Positions 34,145-43,096 are shown, numbered from the stretch's first letter. The stretch: DNA of 45,909 bases from an uncultured Acetatifactor sp. (GCA_934436245.1 CAKSAM010000020.1:1-45909); one strand, 5' to 3'. Numbers and translations are program-made. Notes: generated from the letters alone by a model not told the origin.

Positions 34145-34981
34145 ATGGTAGACAGAGCAGCACAGGACAGAAATCTGACAGAAGAATATATGATAAATAG
34201 AGCAGAAAAGGAAGAAGAACACGATCGGGAGGCGGAGAAAAAAGAAGGAAAACCCAGATGCACCGCCATCATTCTGGCGGCAGGCAGTGGAAACCGCATG
34301 CATTCAGCAGTGGCAAAACAGTTCCTTCCATTAAAAGGAAAGCCCCTGATCTGGTATGCACTGCATGCCGTAGAGGAATCACAGATCATTGATGACTGTA
34401 TTCTGGTGACGGCAGAACAGGATATTCCCTATGTCCGGGAAGAGATCGTGCAGAAATACCGTTTTACCAAGGTGAACATCATCACTTCCGGCGGCGCAGA
34501 ACGCTATCTGTCCGTAGGAAGGGCTCTGCAGCTGATTGCTGACGGACGCTTGAAAGTACCTAACGAACATGGGCTTGTGTTCATCCATGACGGCGCCAGA
34601 CCTTTTCTGACGGAGAAGATACTAGAGGATACCTATGCGGCAGCCGTGCAGTATCAGGCCTGCGTGGCAGCGGTACAGAGCAAAGATACAGTGAAGATCA
34701 GTGATGGTGAAGGATTTGCCCTGTCCACACCGGACCGCAGAACCGTCTGGAACATCCAGACACCCCAGGTATTTGAGACCAGCCTGATCCTACAGGCCTA
34801 TGAGAGACTGAAAAGCCGCCTCCCCAGGATGCAGGAACAGGGAATTCAGGTAACAGATGATGCCAGCGTGGTGGAACTGTTCACCGAGACGAGAGTGAAG
34901 CTGGTAGAAGCTTCCTATCAGAACATCAAGATCACAACACCGGAAGATATGAAAACTGCTGAGGCATTTCTGGAGGAATAA
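34145..34981 (+). CDS. ispD: 2-C-methyl-D-erythritol 4-phosphate cytidylyltransferase (IspD)
   Basis: A 278-residue cytidylyltransferase of the non-mevalonate isoprenoid pathway, making CDP-ME from MEP and CTP. The nucleotide loop ILAAGSGNRM is at about 43-52, with KQFLPLKGKPLIWY, the HDGARPFL block, and TPQVFETSLI followed by TDDASVVE. The family usually has ~230 residues; this has a ~38-residue highly charged N-terminal lead (many Glu, Lys, Arg), starting at ATG 34145. ATG 34190 is an alternative start which would shorten it to 263 residues; neither has a strong ribosome site. Confidence 0.93.
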   Translation: MVDRAAQDRNLTEEYMINRAEKEEEHDREAEKKEGKPRCTAIILAAGSGNRMHSAVAKQFLPLKGKPLIWYALHAVEESQIIDDCILVTAEQDIPYVREEIVQKYRFTKVNIITSGGAERYLSVGRALQLIADGRLKVPNEHGLVFIHDGARPFLTEKILEDTYAAAVQYQACVAAVQSKDTVKISDGEGFALSTPDRRTVWNIQTPQVFETSLILQAYERLKSRLPRMQEQGIQVTDDASVVELFTETRVKLVEASYQNIKITTPEDMKTAEAFLEE

Positions 34982-34992
34982 CGAGGGGAAAA

Positions 34993-35997
34993 ATGGAAAC
35001 AACAAAGAAAACATGGGATAAGAAACGGATCGGAATTATTGCAGCTATAGTTGCATGCCTTTGCATTCTGGCAATAGAGGCAATCGTAGTCGTTGGCAGC
35101 AATGGAGATAGAAAGCTGAATGCACAGCTGGAACTGGCAGACCGCTATCTGGATGAATTGGACTACGAAGCAGCTATTGCAGCCTATGAAGCAGCCATTG
35201 AGATCGAACCCCGGTGTGAAGCAGCTTACCTTGGAATGGCTGAGGCCTATAAGGCACTGGGAGAATACGAAAAGGCGCTTGAAATTTTAGAGACCGGATA
35301 TGATGTGACCGGTTCCGAAAAAATCCAGGAGGCGCTGGATGAACTGAAGGCATACCTGGAAGAGCAGAAGGCGGAAGAAATATCGGAAGAACCTACGCAG
35401 GAAACAGAAACCGTCACAGATCATGTCATGGTTTGGAATGATGAGTATCTGGAAGCAGCAATGCGTGAAGTCACCGGAATTACAGACCGGGATATCATGC
35501 TGAGTGATGTGGAGGACATAAGAGAACTTGATTTAAGTGAAAAAGAGATTAGCAATCTTGAAGCGTTAGGTGAACTGAAGAATTTGGAGGAACTTCGTTT
35601 AAGGGGTAACAATATCAGTGATGTAAGTCCGCTGAGTGGATTAACAAATCTTGAATCATTATATTTACATATGAATAATATCAGCGATCTAAGTCCGTTG
35701 GGCAGCTTGACAAATCTTACAATATTGTATTTGGATTTCAATAATATCAGTGATTTAAGTCCATTAAGTGGATTAACAAATCTTACAGAATTAAGCTTGA
35801 TGGGCAACTATATTAGTGATGTAAGTCCGTTAAGTGGATTAACAAATCTTACAAAATTAGGTTTGCAGTCAAATAATATTACTGATGTGAGCCCTTTGAG
35901 TGGGTTGACGAATCTTCAAAGCCTACAGCTATGGGCTAATGGTGGAATCACTGATTACTCTCCAGTATCTTTTGTCCCTGAACTGATTAAATATTAG
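34993..35997 (+). CDS. Membrane-anchored TPR plus leucine-rich-repeat protein
   Basis: A 334-residue protein with a single N-terminal helix (about 13-36), two to three tetratricopeptide-like repeats (about 40-120, ELDYEAAIAAYEAAIEIEP and ALGEYEKALEILETGYDV), an acidic linker, and about seven 22-residue leucine-rich repeats of the SDS22/internalin type (LTNLTELSLMGN, then YISDVSPLSG). The domain order puts TPR and LRR outside the cell as a protein-binding surface. GAGGGGAAAA precedes ATG 34993. It follows ispD by 11 bases but its job is unrelated to isoprenoids. Internalin-like repeats suggest protein recognition; partner unknown. Confidence 0.85.
   Translation: METTKKTWDKKRIGIIAAIVACLCILAIEAIVVVGSNGDRKLNAQLELADRYLDELDYEAAIAAYEAAIEIEPRCEAAYLGMAEAYKALGEYEKALEILETGYDVTGSEKIQEALDELKAYLEEQKAEEISEEPTQETETVTDHVMVWNDEYLEAAMREVTGITDRDIMLSDVEDIRELDLSEKEISNLEALGELKNLEELRLRGNNISDVSPLSGLTNLESLYLHMNNISDLSPLGSLTNLTILYLDFNNISDLSPLSGLTNLTELSLMGNYISDVSPLSGLTNLTKLGLQSNNITDVSPLSGLTNLQSLQLWANGGITDYSPVSFVPELIKY
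35608..35937 (+). repeat. Five near-identical 66-bp DNA units in the LRR region
   Basis: The unit starting AATATCAGTGATGTAAGTCC recurs every 66 bases (35608, 35674, 35740, 35806, 35872), with high DNA identity beyond what the protein repeat needs. Each unit encodes one LRR. Confidence 0.8.
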
Positions 35998-36015
35998 TCT
36001 CTTTCTACAACAACC

Positions 36016-36056
36016 AAAAACATGCATAACCGTTTCTACGGTTATGCATGTTTTTT
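36016..36056. terminator. Bidirectional terminator between LRR gene and AraC regulator
   Basis: AAAAACATGCATAACCG and CGGTTATGCATGTTTTTT form a 17-base perfect stem around TTTCTA. The T6 run overlaps the stop codon end of the minus-strand gene. Confidence 0.92.
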
Positions 36057-38302
36057 CATTTCTCTCTCATGGCACTGGGGGTCACGCCATATACCTTCTT
36101 GAATGCACGGCGGAAGGTATTGGAATTGTTATACCCCACAGCGAGGTACAGTTCATTCAGGCTGATATCCGTCTCCTTGATCAGCCTGGCAGCCTCTGCC
36201 ATACGGATATTCTCCAGATACGTGGAGAAGTTCACGCCGGTCTTTTCCTTGAACATGTGAGAGAAATAACTCTCAGAGATCTGGAATTCGTCGGAAATCT
36301 TATTTAATCCCAGGGAAGGATCCTGATAATTTTCCTTAATATATTTCTCTATGGTAGAGGATAAGGTATTGTCATCCTCCTTGCTGTGGAAGAGATTGCA
36401 CAATGACAATGCCAGATCCTCGCATAATTTGAAGGTCAGATGTTCATTGAAACGTTCATCCAGTACCTTTACCGCTTCGGGATCTGCATCCCGGGGCAGT
36501 GCAAATCTTGCTTTTAACAGTGTATTCCGGATATCCGACAACAGATATTTCAGCAGATTCACCGGCAGGGAACGTTCTTCGATGTTCTCCTGGTGGATCA
36601 GGTTGAACAGCTCCAATACCTGTGGTGTATTGCCCGTGGAGACAAAGTGGATCAGCTTCGTAGAGATTTCCGGTGGGTAATAGAACACGTTGGAATCCTT
36701 CTTAATAAATTCATAGGGGAAGAAAATATAGTTCTTCGTGGTATAGCTGACGGCTTCCGAAGCCTGCTGGTAGCATTCCCAGACGTTCATCAGGGAATCC
36801 GTATTGCGCCCGATACCGGCGAAGAGCCAGATATCATAAGTGTCCAACAGATAATCGTGCAGACGCAGGATACAGTTGTTGATCTTCAGGATCAGATCCT
36901 TTTCCTCTTCCGCGGAACAATGGAGTAGCACCGAATACGTCCGGTCTGAAGGACTGAAATAGAACAGCGGTGTACCGAAGAAGTTCTCCAGCGCCGTTTC
37001 TATGATCTTCTCCAGCTCTTCCATCGACTCTACACCGCCGGGAAGAGCGGTCTCTGTATTATCACCAAAGTTATTATAGTAAACGATGTATAACACATTA
37101 TAATAGGAAGAATCAGCAATTCCCAGATAGTTTTCCATATAAGCCACTTCGTCCTCGGAAGTAGCGGTACCGGATAACAGCTGTCTGACATAAGAGGTAC
37201 AGATAATAGGACGCTGACTGTCCACCACCTCCTGCAGATTCTTCTGTACTTCCACCGCAGTCTGCAACTCCTGTCCCAGCTCAATGATAGGCCGGACATT
37301 GCGGCGGGAAAAATAATAAACCAGAGATCCGCCAACCAGTAACGCCAGTGCAGCAAAAAGGATAAAGATGAGCTGCGTTGTGCCCAGTCCCACAGTAGTA
37401 TGATACGAAGGAAAACTAAAATAATAAGAATAACCAGTGTTATCTGAAACATATTTTCCCACGGTAAGGGTCTGCCCGTTAACGTCCAGATCCACATATC
37501 CATTCGTAAAGTCCAAAGATGACAATTCATCAGCCGGGATAGTATTCTGTGGATCAATAGAGAGAACCTGAGAACCATCTTCTGCATAAATCATCAGAAA
37601 ATTATTATTTTCCATCTGTACACAGCCGAACAGATCCGCCATTTTGCCCTGTTCAAAGATAAAACATACCTTTGCATTTGCTTCCATATAATAGAGATCA
37701 TTCAGGTCAATGACATACATATAGTATTTATCATTGTAATTCGGCATGAGCTCATCCATGGGAAGGAAACGGTTTTCATATTCCGCCTCAGACAGATAGG
37801 AATACCAGAGCTCGTTTTTTTCTGCCGGGTATTTCTGGATCCAGTTATAGAACCGTTTGGCAGACAAAAAATAAGAAGGATTCGCCACATAATCCGTCCC
37901 GGGAAAGTAGATATAGGATTCCTTTAATGGCAGCAATGCCTCGGCATAGATATTAGTGGCCAGTGAATTGTGCAGCTCATAACCCATCTCGGAAAAGGGA
38001 TAAAAGGTATTCTGATAGTTCATGACTTTACGAAAAGTATCATTCTGCAAGAGCTGTCTGCAGTAGACTTTCATTATACTTAAGTCATTTTCAAACAGCT
38101 CAACGTTACTGATCAGAGTTGTTTCGTTCTGCCGGTTGTAGGAATCACATGCGTTATTTATTGTAGAGTGATAGATAAACACAAACAAAATGAGGATGAT
38201 CAGCAGGAAAATACTGTAAGAGGTTACCATTTTCAGCATTAACGTACTGTTATGACTTGTAGGATTTATATCGTTCAGGGCTTCCTTTTTATTGAAAATC
38301 AT
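36056..38302 (-). CDS. YesS-like membrane-bound AraC family transcriptional regulator
   Basis: A 748-residue one-component sensor-regulator. A helix at about 24-46 (MLKMVTSYSIFLLIILILFVF region) is followed by a ~250-residue extracellular sensor of dCache type, a second helix at about 305-328 (LIFILFAALALLVGGSLVYY region), a cytoplasmic linker and, in the last ~100 residues, an AraC DNA-binding domain (LNKISDEFQISESYFSHMFKE and YLAVGYNNSNTFRRAFKKVY). B. subtilis YesS, an activator of pectin genes, has the same layout. It diverges from the transporter lipoprotein at 38600, its expected target. Promoter at 38360-38388; GGGAG nine bases before ATG 38302. Confidence 0.92.
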   Translation of the reverse strand: MIFNKKEALNDINPTSHNSTLMLKMVTSYSIFLLIILILFVFIYHSTINNACDSYNRQNETTLISNVELFENDLSIMKVYCRQLLQNDTFRKVMNYQNTFYPFSEMGYELHNSLATNIYAEALLPLKESYIYFPGTDYVANPSYFLSAKRFYNWIQKYPAEKNELWYSYLSEAEYENRFLPMDELMPNYNDKYYMYVIDLNDLYYMEANAKVCFIFEQGKMADLFGCVQMENNNFLMIYAEDGSQVLSIDPQNTIPADELSSLDFTNGYVDLDVNGQTLTVGKYVSDNTGYSYYFSFPSYHTTVGLGTTQLIFILFAALALLVGGSLVYYFSRRNVRPIIELGQELQTAVEVQKNLQEVVDSQRPIICTSYVRQLLSGTATSEDEVAYMENYLGIADSSYYNVLYIVYYNNFGDNTETALPGGVESMEELEKIIETALENFFGTPLFYFSPSDRTYSVLLHCSAEEEKDLILKINNCILRLHDYLLDTYDIWLFAGIGRNTDSLMNVWECYQQASEAVSYTTKNYIFFPYEFIKKDSNVFYYPPEISTKLIHFVSTGNTPQVLELFNLIHQENIEERSLPVNLLKYLLSDIRNTLLKARFALPRDADPEAVKVLDERFNEHLTFKLCEDLALSLCNLFHSKEDDNTLSSTIEKYIKENYQDPSLGLNKISDEFQISESYFSHMFKEKTGVNFSTYLENIRMAEAARLIKETDISLNELYLAVGYNNSNTFRRAFKKVYGVTPSAMREK

Positions 38303-38359
38303 TCATGCTCACTCCCGGATCGCAATTATTTTAGACAATATACCTAATAAAGCATGTCT

Positions 38360-38388
38360 ATTGTATCAGTTACTGACAAAGGAAGCAA
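38360..38388 (-). promoter_or_regulatory. Promoter of the YesS-like regulator
   Basis: Minus strand TTGCTT, 17-base spacer, TACAAT, about 58 bases before the start. The rest of the ~300-base divergent region shows no clear promoter for the lipoprotein, which fits activator dependence; several TTTCAAA-type stretches occur at 38399-38440. Confidence 0.55.
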
Positions 38389-38599
38389 GATGTAACCCCT
38401 TTCAAATTCAAAAATATCAAATGTAAGTACTTTCAAAAAGTGCAGTAAATTCAAGGCTTTGCGGAACCGGTTGTCAAATATTGCACCTGAACGCAAAAAT
38501 TGTAACTTGTTTTTATCAGTAGCGGATGGTAAGGTGAGGGCAAGTCAAGGGAATGACCCCATGACAGATCATGATTCCAAATTATTAGGGAGGAACAAA

Positions 38600-40180
38600 A
38601 TGAAGAGAAAAGTATTATCCGTACTTTTAGCATCTGCTATGGTAGCTTCCTTAGCAGCATGCGGAAGCAACAGTCAAGATGGAGCTTCTACAGGAGAGAA
38701 GGAGCTGAAAGAACTCAAGGTAGTAGTTAACGGTACTCTGACTGCAACCGTTGATAATGGACAGGACGCATTCGTTGAGCAGTGGGAAGCAGCAGTAAAG
38801 GAAGAGACCGGCAAAGACATTAAGCTGACAATCGATCAGCAGGATCATTCCGGTTATGTCGATGCTGTAGGCCGTCTGTTTGCAAGTGGAGATTATCCTG
38901 ATGTTATGATCATGAGCGCAGATATGTTCAAACAGTATGCACCTACCGGTCTGCTGTGGGATATGTCTGAAGCATATGACAATGCAAAATTCCAGTCCCG
39001 TATGCTGTTACCTGAGATTAATGAGAATCTGAAGGATGAGGAAGGTCATCTGTATGGTTTCGCTCCTACTTATGGTAACGGATGTGTTACCTATGTGAAG
39101 CAGGCATGGCTGGATGCAGTTGGTCTGAAGGCTGAAGACATCAAGACCTATGATGATTACTATAACATGCTGTTAAAGTTCCATAACGAAGATCCCGATG
39201 GAAACGGAAAAACCGGTGATACCTACGGTGTCGTTGCAGCGGGCTTTATCGGAGACGAAGCTCCTTATATCAACTATATGCCTGAGTTCTGGCAGGATGC
39301 TTATCCTGCGATCCTGCAGGATGAAAACGGTGTCTGGTACGACGGATTCCAGTCTGACGCTACCAAGGCTGCACTGTTAAGACTGCAGAAAGCTTACCAG
39401 GATGGAGCGATCGATCCTGAAACCTACGGCGCATCTACCAAGACCGCTCGTGAAAAATGGTTCTCTAACGATCAGACCGGTTCCTCAGGTGTATTCACTT
39501 ACTGGGCAGGCTCCTGGTATCAGACACTGACCGATAACCTGATTAAGAACGGCGTAGACGAGAAGCTGGTTGAACTGGCACCTATCGCTGAGGTTGGCGC
39601 ATATCTGAACAGAGAAGCTCCTGTATGGGTTATCATTGATGACGGTGATGGTGACAACACTCGTGAGCAGGAGATCTTCGATACATTCATCGAGACCATG
39701 ATGGATGGTGACAAGGTACAGACTCTGTGGACCTACGGTGCTGAGGATGTTCACTGGTCTACCAAGGCTGAGTCCTTTACCATCAACCCTGGTACTGAAA
39801 AAGAGAAGAGCTATGAGTACGAAGACGGTCAGTTCCACTTAAAGCAGTCTCCTAACGACCCTAACTCCGTATGGAAGAAGAACGCTATGGATCCTGCTCT
39901 GGTTATCTGCTCCCTGGAGAACGGCTTTAACGATATCTCCAGTCTGGCTTCTGAAGGTAACAAGTTCTTCACTGAGAACTGCAAGGATGCTCCCGCTTCA
40001 CCTACTTCTGAGACCTATACCAATGAGACCGGTACCATCTATGATGCAAAGGACACTGTGATCAGTGACGTTGTATTAAAGGGTGGAGATGTTGATGAGG
40101 CTATGCAGAAGTACGTTGATACTGTTGGATCTATCATTGATCAGGTATTGACCGAGTTAAACACTCCTGCTGAAAACTAA
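38600..40180 (+). CDS. ABC transporter substrate-binding lipoprotein (LplA/YtcQ-like)
   Basis: A 526-residue lipoprotein with lipobox Cys21 (VASLAAC) after a short hydrophobic signal, then a long solute-binding fold with AVGRLFASGDYPDVMIMSAD and WLDAVGLKAEDIKTYDDYYN, characteristic of the ~500-residue LplA/YtcQ group that serves LplB/LplC-type permeases. GGAGG is seven bases upstream of ATG 38600. Codon use is much more biased (for example CTG, TAC, GGT) than in the other glycan genes, suggesting high expression. Ligand inferred to be a xylan- or pectin-derived oligosaccharide. Confidence 0.93.
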   Translation: MKRKVLSVLLASAMVASLAACGSNSQDGASTGEKELKELKVVVNGTLTATVDNGQDAFVEQWEAAVKEETGKDIKLTIDQQDHSGYVDAVGRLFASGDYPDVMIMSADMFKQYAPTGLLWDMSEAYDNAKFQSRMLLPEINENLKDEEGHLYGFAPTYGNGCVTYVKQAWLDAVGLKAEDIKTYDDYYNMLLKFHNEDPDGNGKTGDTYGVVAAGFIGDEAPYINYMPEFWQDAYPAILQDENGVWYDGFQSDATKAALLRLQKAYQDGAIDPETYGASTKTAREKWFSNDQTGSSGVFTYWAGSWYQTLTDNLIKNGVDEKLVELAPIAEVGAYLNREAPVWVIIDDGDGDNTREQEIFDTFIETMMDGDKVQTLWTYGAEDVHWSTKAESFTINPGTEKEKSYEYEDGQFHLKQSPNDPNSVWKKNAMDPALVICSLENGFNDISSLASEGNKFFTENCKDAPASPTSETYTNETGTIYDAKDTVISDVVLKGGDVDEAMQKYVDTVGSIIDQVLTELNTPAEN

Positions 40181-40221
40181 TAATTGAATTCGTGCAGAAC
40201 TAAGATGTAAAGTAACAGTTG

Positions 40222-40263
40222 TCCTGTCCTATCGGGATGTCAGACCATAGGACAGGATATTTT
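40222..40263 (+). terminator. Hairpin between lipoprotein and permease genes (partial terminator)
   Basis: TCCTGTCCTAT and ATAGGACAGGA form an 11-base stem followed by TATTTT. Probably lowers permease expression relative to the binding protein, or stabilises the upstream message. Confidence 0.65.
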
Positions 40264-40309
40264 AGAGAGAAAAGAATGTGTGAGATGAATTGAAAGGAAG
40301 AGGGATGGT

Positions 40310-41275
40310 ATGAGCAAGAAAAAGAACGTTACCACATCCACCGGCGTTGAAGTACGTCATAAGCCTTTGGGTCTCCGGATCTGGAATAACAGAGGCTATT
40401 ATTTGATGTTCCTGCCTGTATTTATATTTGTACTGATTATGTATTATTGGCCCATGCTTGGTATCAGATTTGCATTTTATGATTACAAGCCCGTGGGTCC
40501 TAAGGTTTTTGTGGGATTTAAGCATTTTGCCGGCATGTTTGGCAAGGATGCATTCTGGAGTGCATTCAAGAATACTTTGGAACTGAGTATTATGAAGCTG
40601 TTGATTACTACTTTTACAGCAGTAATCGTATCAATCTTCTTAAATGAAATGGGAAATCTCTTTGCAAAGAAAACTTTGCAGACTATCATATATCTGCCCC
40701 ACTTTATGTCCTGGGCAGTAGTTGCATCTATCTTCAGCCTGTTCCTGTCTCCTTCCTCTACCGGTCTGGTGAACGGAATCCTGCATGACTGGGGAATCCT
40801 GGCGCCGGATGCGAAAAATATTTACTTCCTTGCAGAAACGGCATGGTGGAGACCGATCTTCTACATTATCAATATCTGGAAAGAGACCGGCTGGGGTACT
40901 ATTATCTTCCTGGCGACACTGGCAGGGATCAATCCGGAGCTGTATGAGGCAGCGGACATTGACGGTGCTACCCGTATACAGAAGATGCTTTATGTAACAT
41001 TTCCTGCATTGTCCAACACTATCATTACCGTACTGATCCTGAACCTTGCCAAGGTTATGAATATGTTCGAGTCCGTATTCGTATTGTACAATAATGCGGT
41101 ATTTAGCGTATCTGATGTTATTTCTACCTATATTTACCGTCAGACATTTATTCCTGCTATGCCGAATTATGGTTACTCCACCGCAGTAGGTCTCTTCAAG
41201 TCCCTGGTTGGATGTATTCTGGTACTGGTCTGCAACTGGGCAAGTAAGAAGACCCGTGGCCGCGGCATTGTATAG
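40310..41275 (+). CDS. ABC transporter permease (LplB/YteP-like)
   Basis: A 321-residue permease with six helices. The start is the LplB-type WNNRGYYLMFLPVFIFVLIM, and the EAA loop reads EAADIDGATRIQKMLY. Members of this subfamily import large or charged oligosaccharides such as rhamnogalacturonan fragments in B. subtilis. GAGGG upstream of ATG 40310. Paired with the permease 11 bases downstream; no ATPase gene nearby. Confidence 0.93.
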   Translation: MSKKKNVTTSTGVEVRHKPLGLRIWNNRGYYLMFLPVFIFVLIMYYWPMLGIRFAFYDYKPVGPKVFVGFKHFAGMFGKDAFWSAFKNTLELSIMKLLITTFTAVIVSIFLNEMGNLFAKKTLQTIIYLPHFMSWAVVASIFSLFLSPSSTGLVNGILHDWGILAPDAKNIYFLAETAWWRPIFYIINIWKETGWGTIIFLATLAGINPELYEAADIDGATRIQKMLYVTFPALSNTIITVLILNLAKVMNMFESVFVLYNNAVFSVSDVISTYIYRQTFIPAMPNYGYSTAVGLFKSLVGCILVLVCNWASKKTRGRGIV

Positions 41276-41286
41276 GAGGTGTTGAA

Positions 41287-42147
41287 ATGGCAAAGACAGC
41301 TTATCGTAAACCTAAAAATAAAGTTCATGTTTTCGATATCGTGAACTATATCGTTTTTATTATCATTGCGCTCCTGGTTTTAATACCCATCTGGAAGGTT
41401 GTAGTAGACTCTTTTAATGCTGTGGGTGTTTACCAGTTCCGACTGTGGCCGAAGGATTTTACCTTAGATGGCTATAAGACCATCATCCATACCCAGAAAC
41501 TGTATCGTCCGTTTATCAATTCACTTGTGACGACTGTTTTAGGAACATTGCTTGGCCTGGTATTATCCACCTTGGGTGGTTATGTACTGATCCAGTTCGA
41601 AATGCCCGGACGTAACTTCTTCGCATATTTCCTGCTGTTTACCATGATCTTCTCCGGTGGTATGATCCCCGAGTTCCTGGTAATGAAGCAGCTGGGACTG
41701 ACTAACAGTATGTGGATCCTGGTGGTGAAGCATGGTATGAACGTGTACAACCTGGTACTGATGCGTAACTTCTTCGAAGGTATTCCTGCCAGCCTGTTCG
41801 AGGCAGCAGAGATCGACGGATGCTCCCCTATGGGAATCTTCTTCAAGATCGTGCTTCCTCTGTCCAAAGCAGCTCTGGCTTCCATCGGTCTGATGTTCGC
41901 AGTAACCGTATGGAACGACTACTCTACCGTTAAGATTTATATTACCGAGCCTAATCAGGTGAACTTCCAGTATCAGCTGCGTAATATGATCATGGATGGT
42001 GATACCCCTACTACACAGTATTCGGTATCCCAGAACACTCTGTACTATGCAGCGATCGTATGTGCGATCCTTCCTTTCATGGCACTGTATCCTTTCCTGC
42101 AGAAGTACTTTGTAAAGGGTGTTAATATCGGTGCGGTTAAGGAGTGA
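41287..42147 (+). CDS. ABC transporter permease (LplC/YtcP-like)
   Basis: A 286-residue second channel subunit, six helices, EAA loop EAAEIDGCSPMGIFFKI, and the C-terminal FLQKYFVKGVNIGAVKE typical of the YtcP/LplC group. AGGAGG lies eight bases before ATG 41287. It ends the transporter operon; a UUCG-loop hairpin follows. Must use a shared MsmX-like ATPase. Confidence 0.93.
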   Translation: MAKTAYRKPKNKVHVFDIVNYIVFIIIALLVLIPIWKVVVDSFNAVGVYQFRLWPKDFTLDGYKTIIHTQKLYRPFINSLVTTVLGTLLGLVLSTLGGYVLIQFEMPGRNFFAYFLLFTMIFSGGMIPEFLVMKQLGLTNSMWILVVKHGMNVYNLVLMRNFFEGIPASLFEAAEIDGCSPMGIFFKIVLPLSKAALASIGLMFAVTVWNDYSTVKIYITEPNQVNFQYQLRNMIMDGDTPTTQYSVSQNTLYYAAIVCAILPFMALYPFLQKYFVKGVNIGAVKE

Positions 42148-42175
42148 TTTTCCTCTCACACGTATTTTACATTAG

Positions 42176-42201
42176 ACAAGGGAAACTTCGGTTTCCCTTG
42201 T
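42176..42201 (+). terminator. Hairpin with UUCG tetraloop after the transporter operon
   Basis: ACAAGGGAAAC TTCG GTTTCCCTTGT, a perfect 11-base stem. The tail GTTGTATT is only weakly T-rich, so read-through into the esterase gene is possible. Confidence 0.7.
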
Positions 42202-42233
42202 GTTGTATTACAAAAGAAGAACAAGAAAAGTGA

Positions 42234-42250
42234 ATCCTGCATTGCAGGAT
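42234..42250. promoter_or_regulatory. Perfect 17-base palindrome ahead of the esterase gene
   Basis: ATCCTGCA T TGCAGGAT, 38 bases before the start. Could be an operator half-site pair or a small hairpin. Confidence 0.35.
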
Positions 42251-42288
42251 GACAGATGCGCAGGGGAAGCGCAGAAATGAGGGCAGAA

Positions 42289-42981
42289 ATGAATAAAATT
42301 TTTTGGGCTGCTGATTCCACAGTCCAGACCAATGATTATACGACGTATCCACAGACAGGCATTGGTCAGGTATTTTCCTTATTTATAAAAAATGAGTATC
42401 AGGTAGTAAACCATGCCAAAAACGGCAGAAGCACCAAAAGCTTTATAGATGAGGGGAGATTACAGGCCATAGAGGAACAGATCGGTGCCGGGGACTTCCT
42501 GTTTATCCAGTTTGGACACAATGACGAGAAAAAAGAGGATCCCACCAGATATACAGAGCCTTTTTCCACTTATATGGAGAATCTCGAAACCTTTATCCGT
42601 GTGGCAAGAGATCATAGCGCCTATCCGGTGCTGATCACTCCTTTAGAGCGCAGATGCTTCATGGATGAGAAACATTTGGGCATCGGGGCACACTCCGATT
42701 ATGTAGCTGCCATGAAACAGACCGCAGAGAAAAATAACGTTCCTCTGGTGGATCTCTACAGCATGAGCCGTATGGAGCTGAAAAAAGCCGGAGAGAAGAA
42801 CAGCAGAAGGTGGTACATGTTCTTCCCGGAGGGCGAGTATAAGAATCACCCGGAGAAATCCGAGGACAATACCCACCTACGCTATGACGGTGCCGTGAAT
42901 TTCGCCGCTCTGATCGCCAGAGGATTGAAGGAGATCGGTGGGATCTATGCAGAGATGCTGCTGGATGATCTGAAGCTGTAA
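42289..42981 (+). CDS. SGNH/GDSL acetylesterase (CE12, rhamnogalacturonan acetylesterase-like)
   Basis: A 230-residue SGNH hydrolase with all four blocks: nucleophile Ser10 in WAADSTVQ, NHAKNGRST for the oxyanion region, Asn78 in FGHND, and Asp193/His196 in DNTHLRYDG. The pattern matches CE12 enzymes such as YesT, known to remove acetyl groups from rhamnogalacturonan and also from xylan fragments. No signal peptide, so it works in the cytoplasm on imported acetylated oligosaccharides. ATG 42289 is chosen because GAGG is six bases upstream; ATG 42256 and 42277 are possible. Confidence 0.9.
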   Translation: MNKIFWAADSTVQTNDYTTYPQTGIGQVFSLFIKNEYQVVNHAKNGRSTKSFIDEGRLQAIEEQIGAGDFLFIQFGHNDEKKEDPTRYTEPFSTYMENLETFIRVARDHSAYPVLITPLERRCFMDEKHLGIGAHSDYVAAMKQTAEKNNVPLVDLYSMSRMELKKAGEKNSRRWYMFFPEGEYKNHPEKSEDNTHLRYDGAVNFAALIARGLKEIGGIYAEMLLDDLKL

Positions 42982-42997
42982 GGTGGATGATAGGATA

Positions 42998-43096
42998 ATG
43001 ACGAGGAGAAATGCGGCTGGCTACGTTGTTCTGGACGATTTGCCGGAAGGCTGGGCTGTTATGGAAATGCATGGAGAAAACTCGGTGTTTGAATAA
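42998..43096 (+). CDS. Possible 32-residue small protein or gene fragment
   Basis: ATG 42998 to TAA 43096 encodes a peptide with a protein-like pattern (AGYVVLDDLPEGWAVMEMHG). AGGTGG lies about twelve bases upstream, further than ideal. It sits just after the esterase and before the terminator at 43111. It may be a relic of a longer gene or a chance frame; no family recognised. Confidence 0.3.
   Translation: MTRRNAAGYVVLDDLPEGWAVMEMHGENSVFE

Noticed and set aside
35608..35937. Regular repeats that could suggest a CRISPR array
   Set aside because: Units are contiguous, 66 bases long, in frame and encode leucine-rich repeats; no spacers and no cas genes.
38303..38599. Catabolite repression (cre) site in the divergent region
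   Set aside because: No sequence close enough to the TGWAANCGNTNWCA consensus was found here or at 6358-6571.
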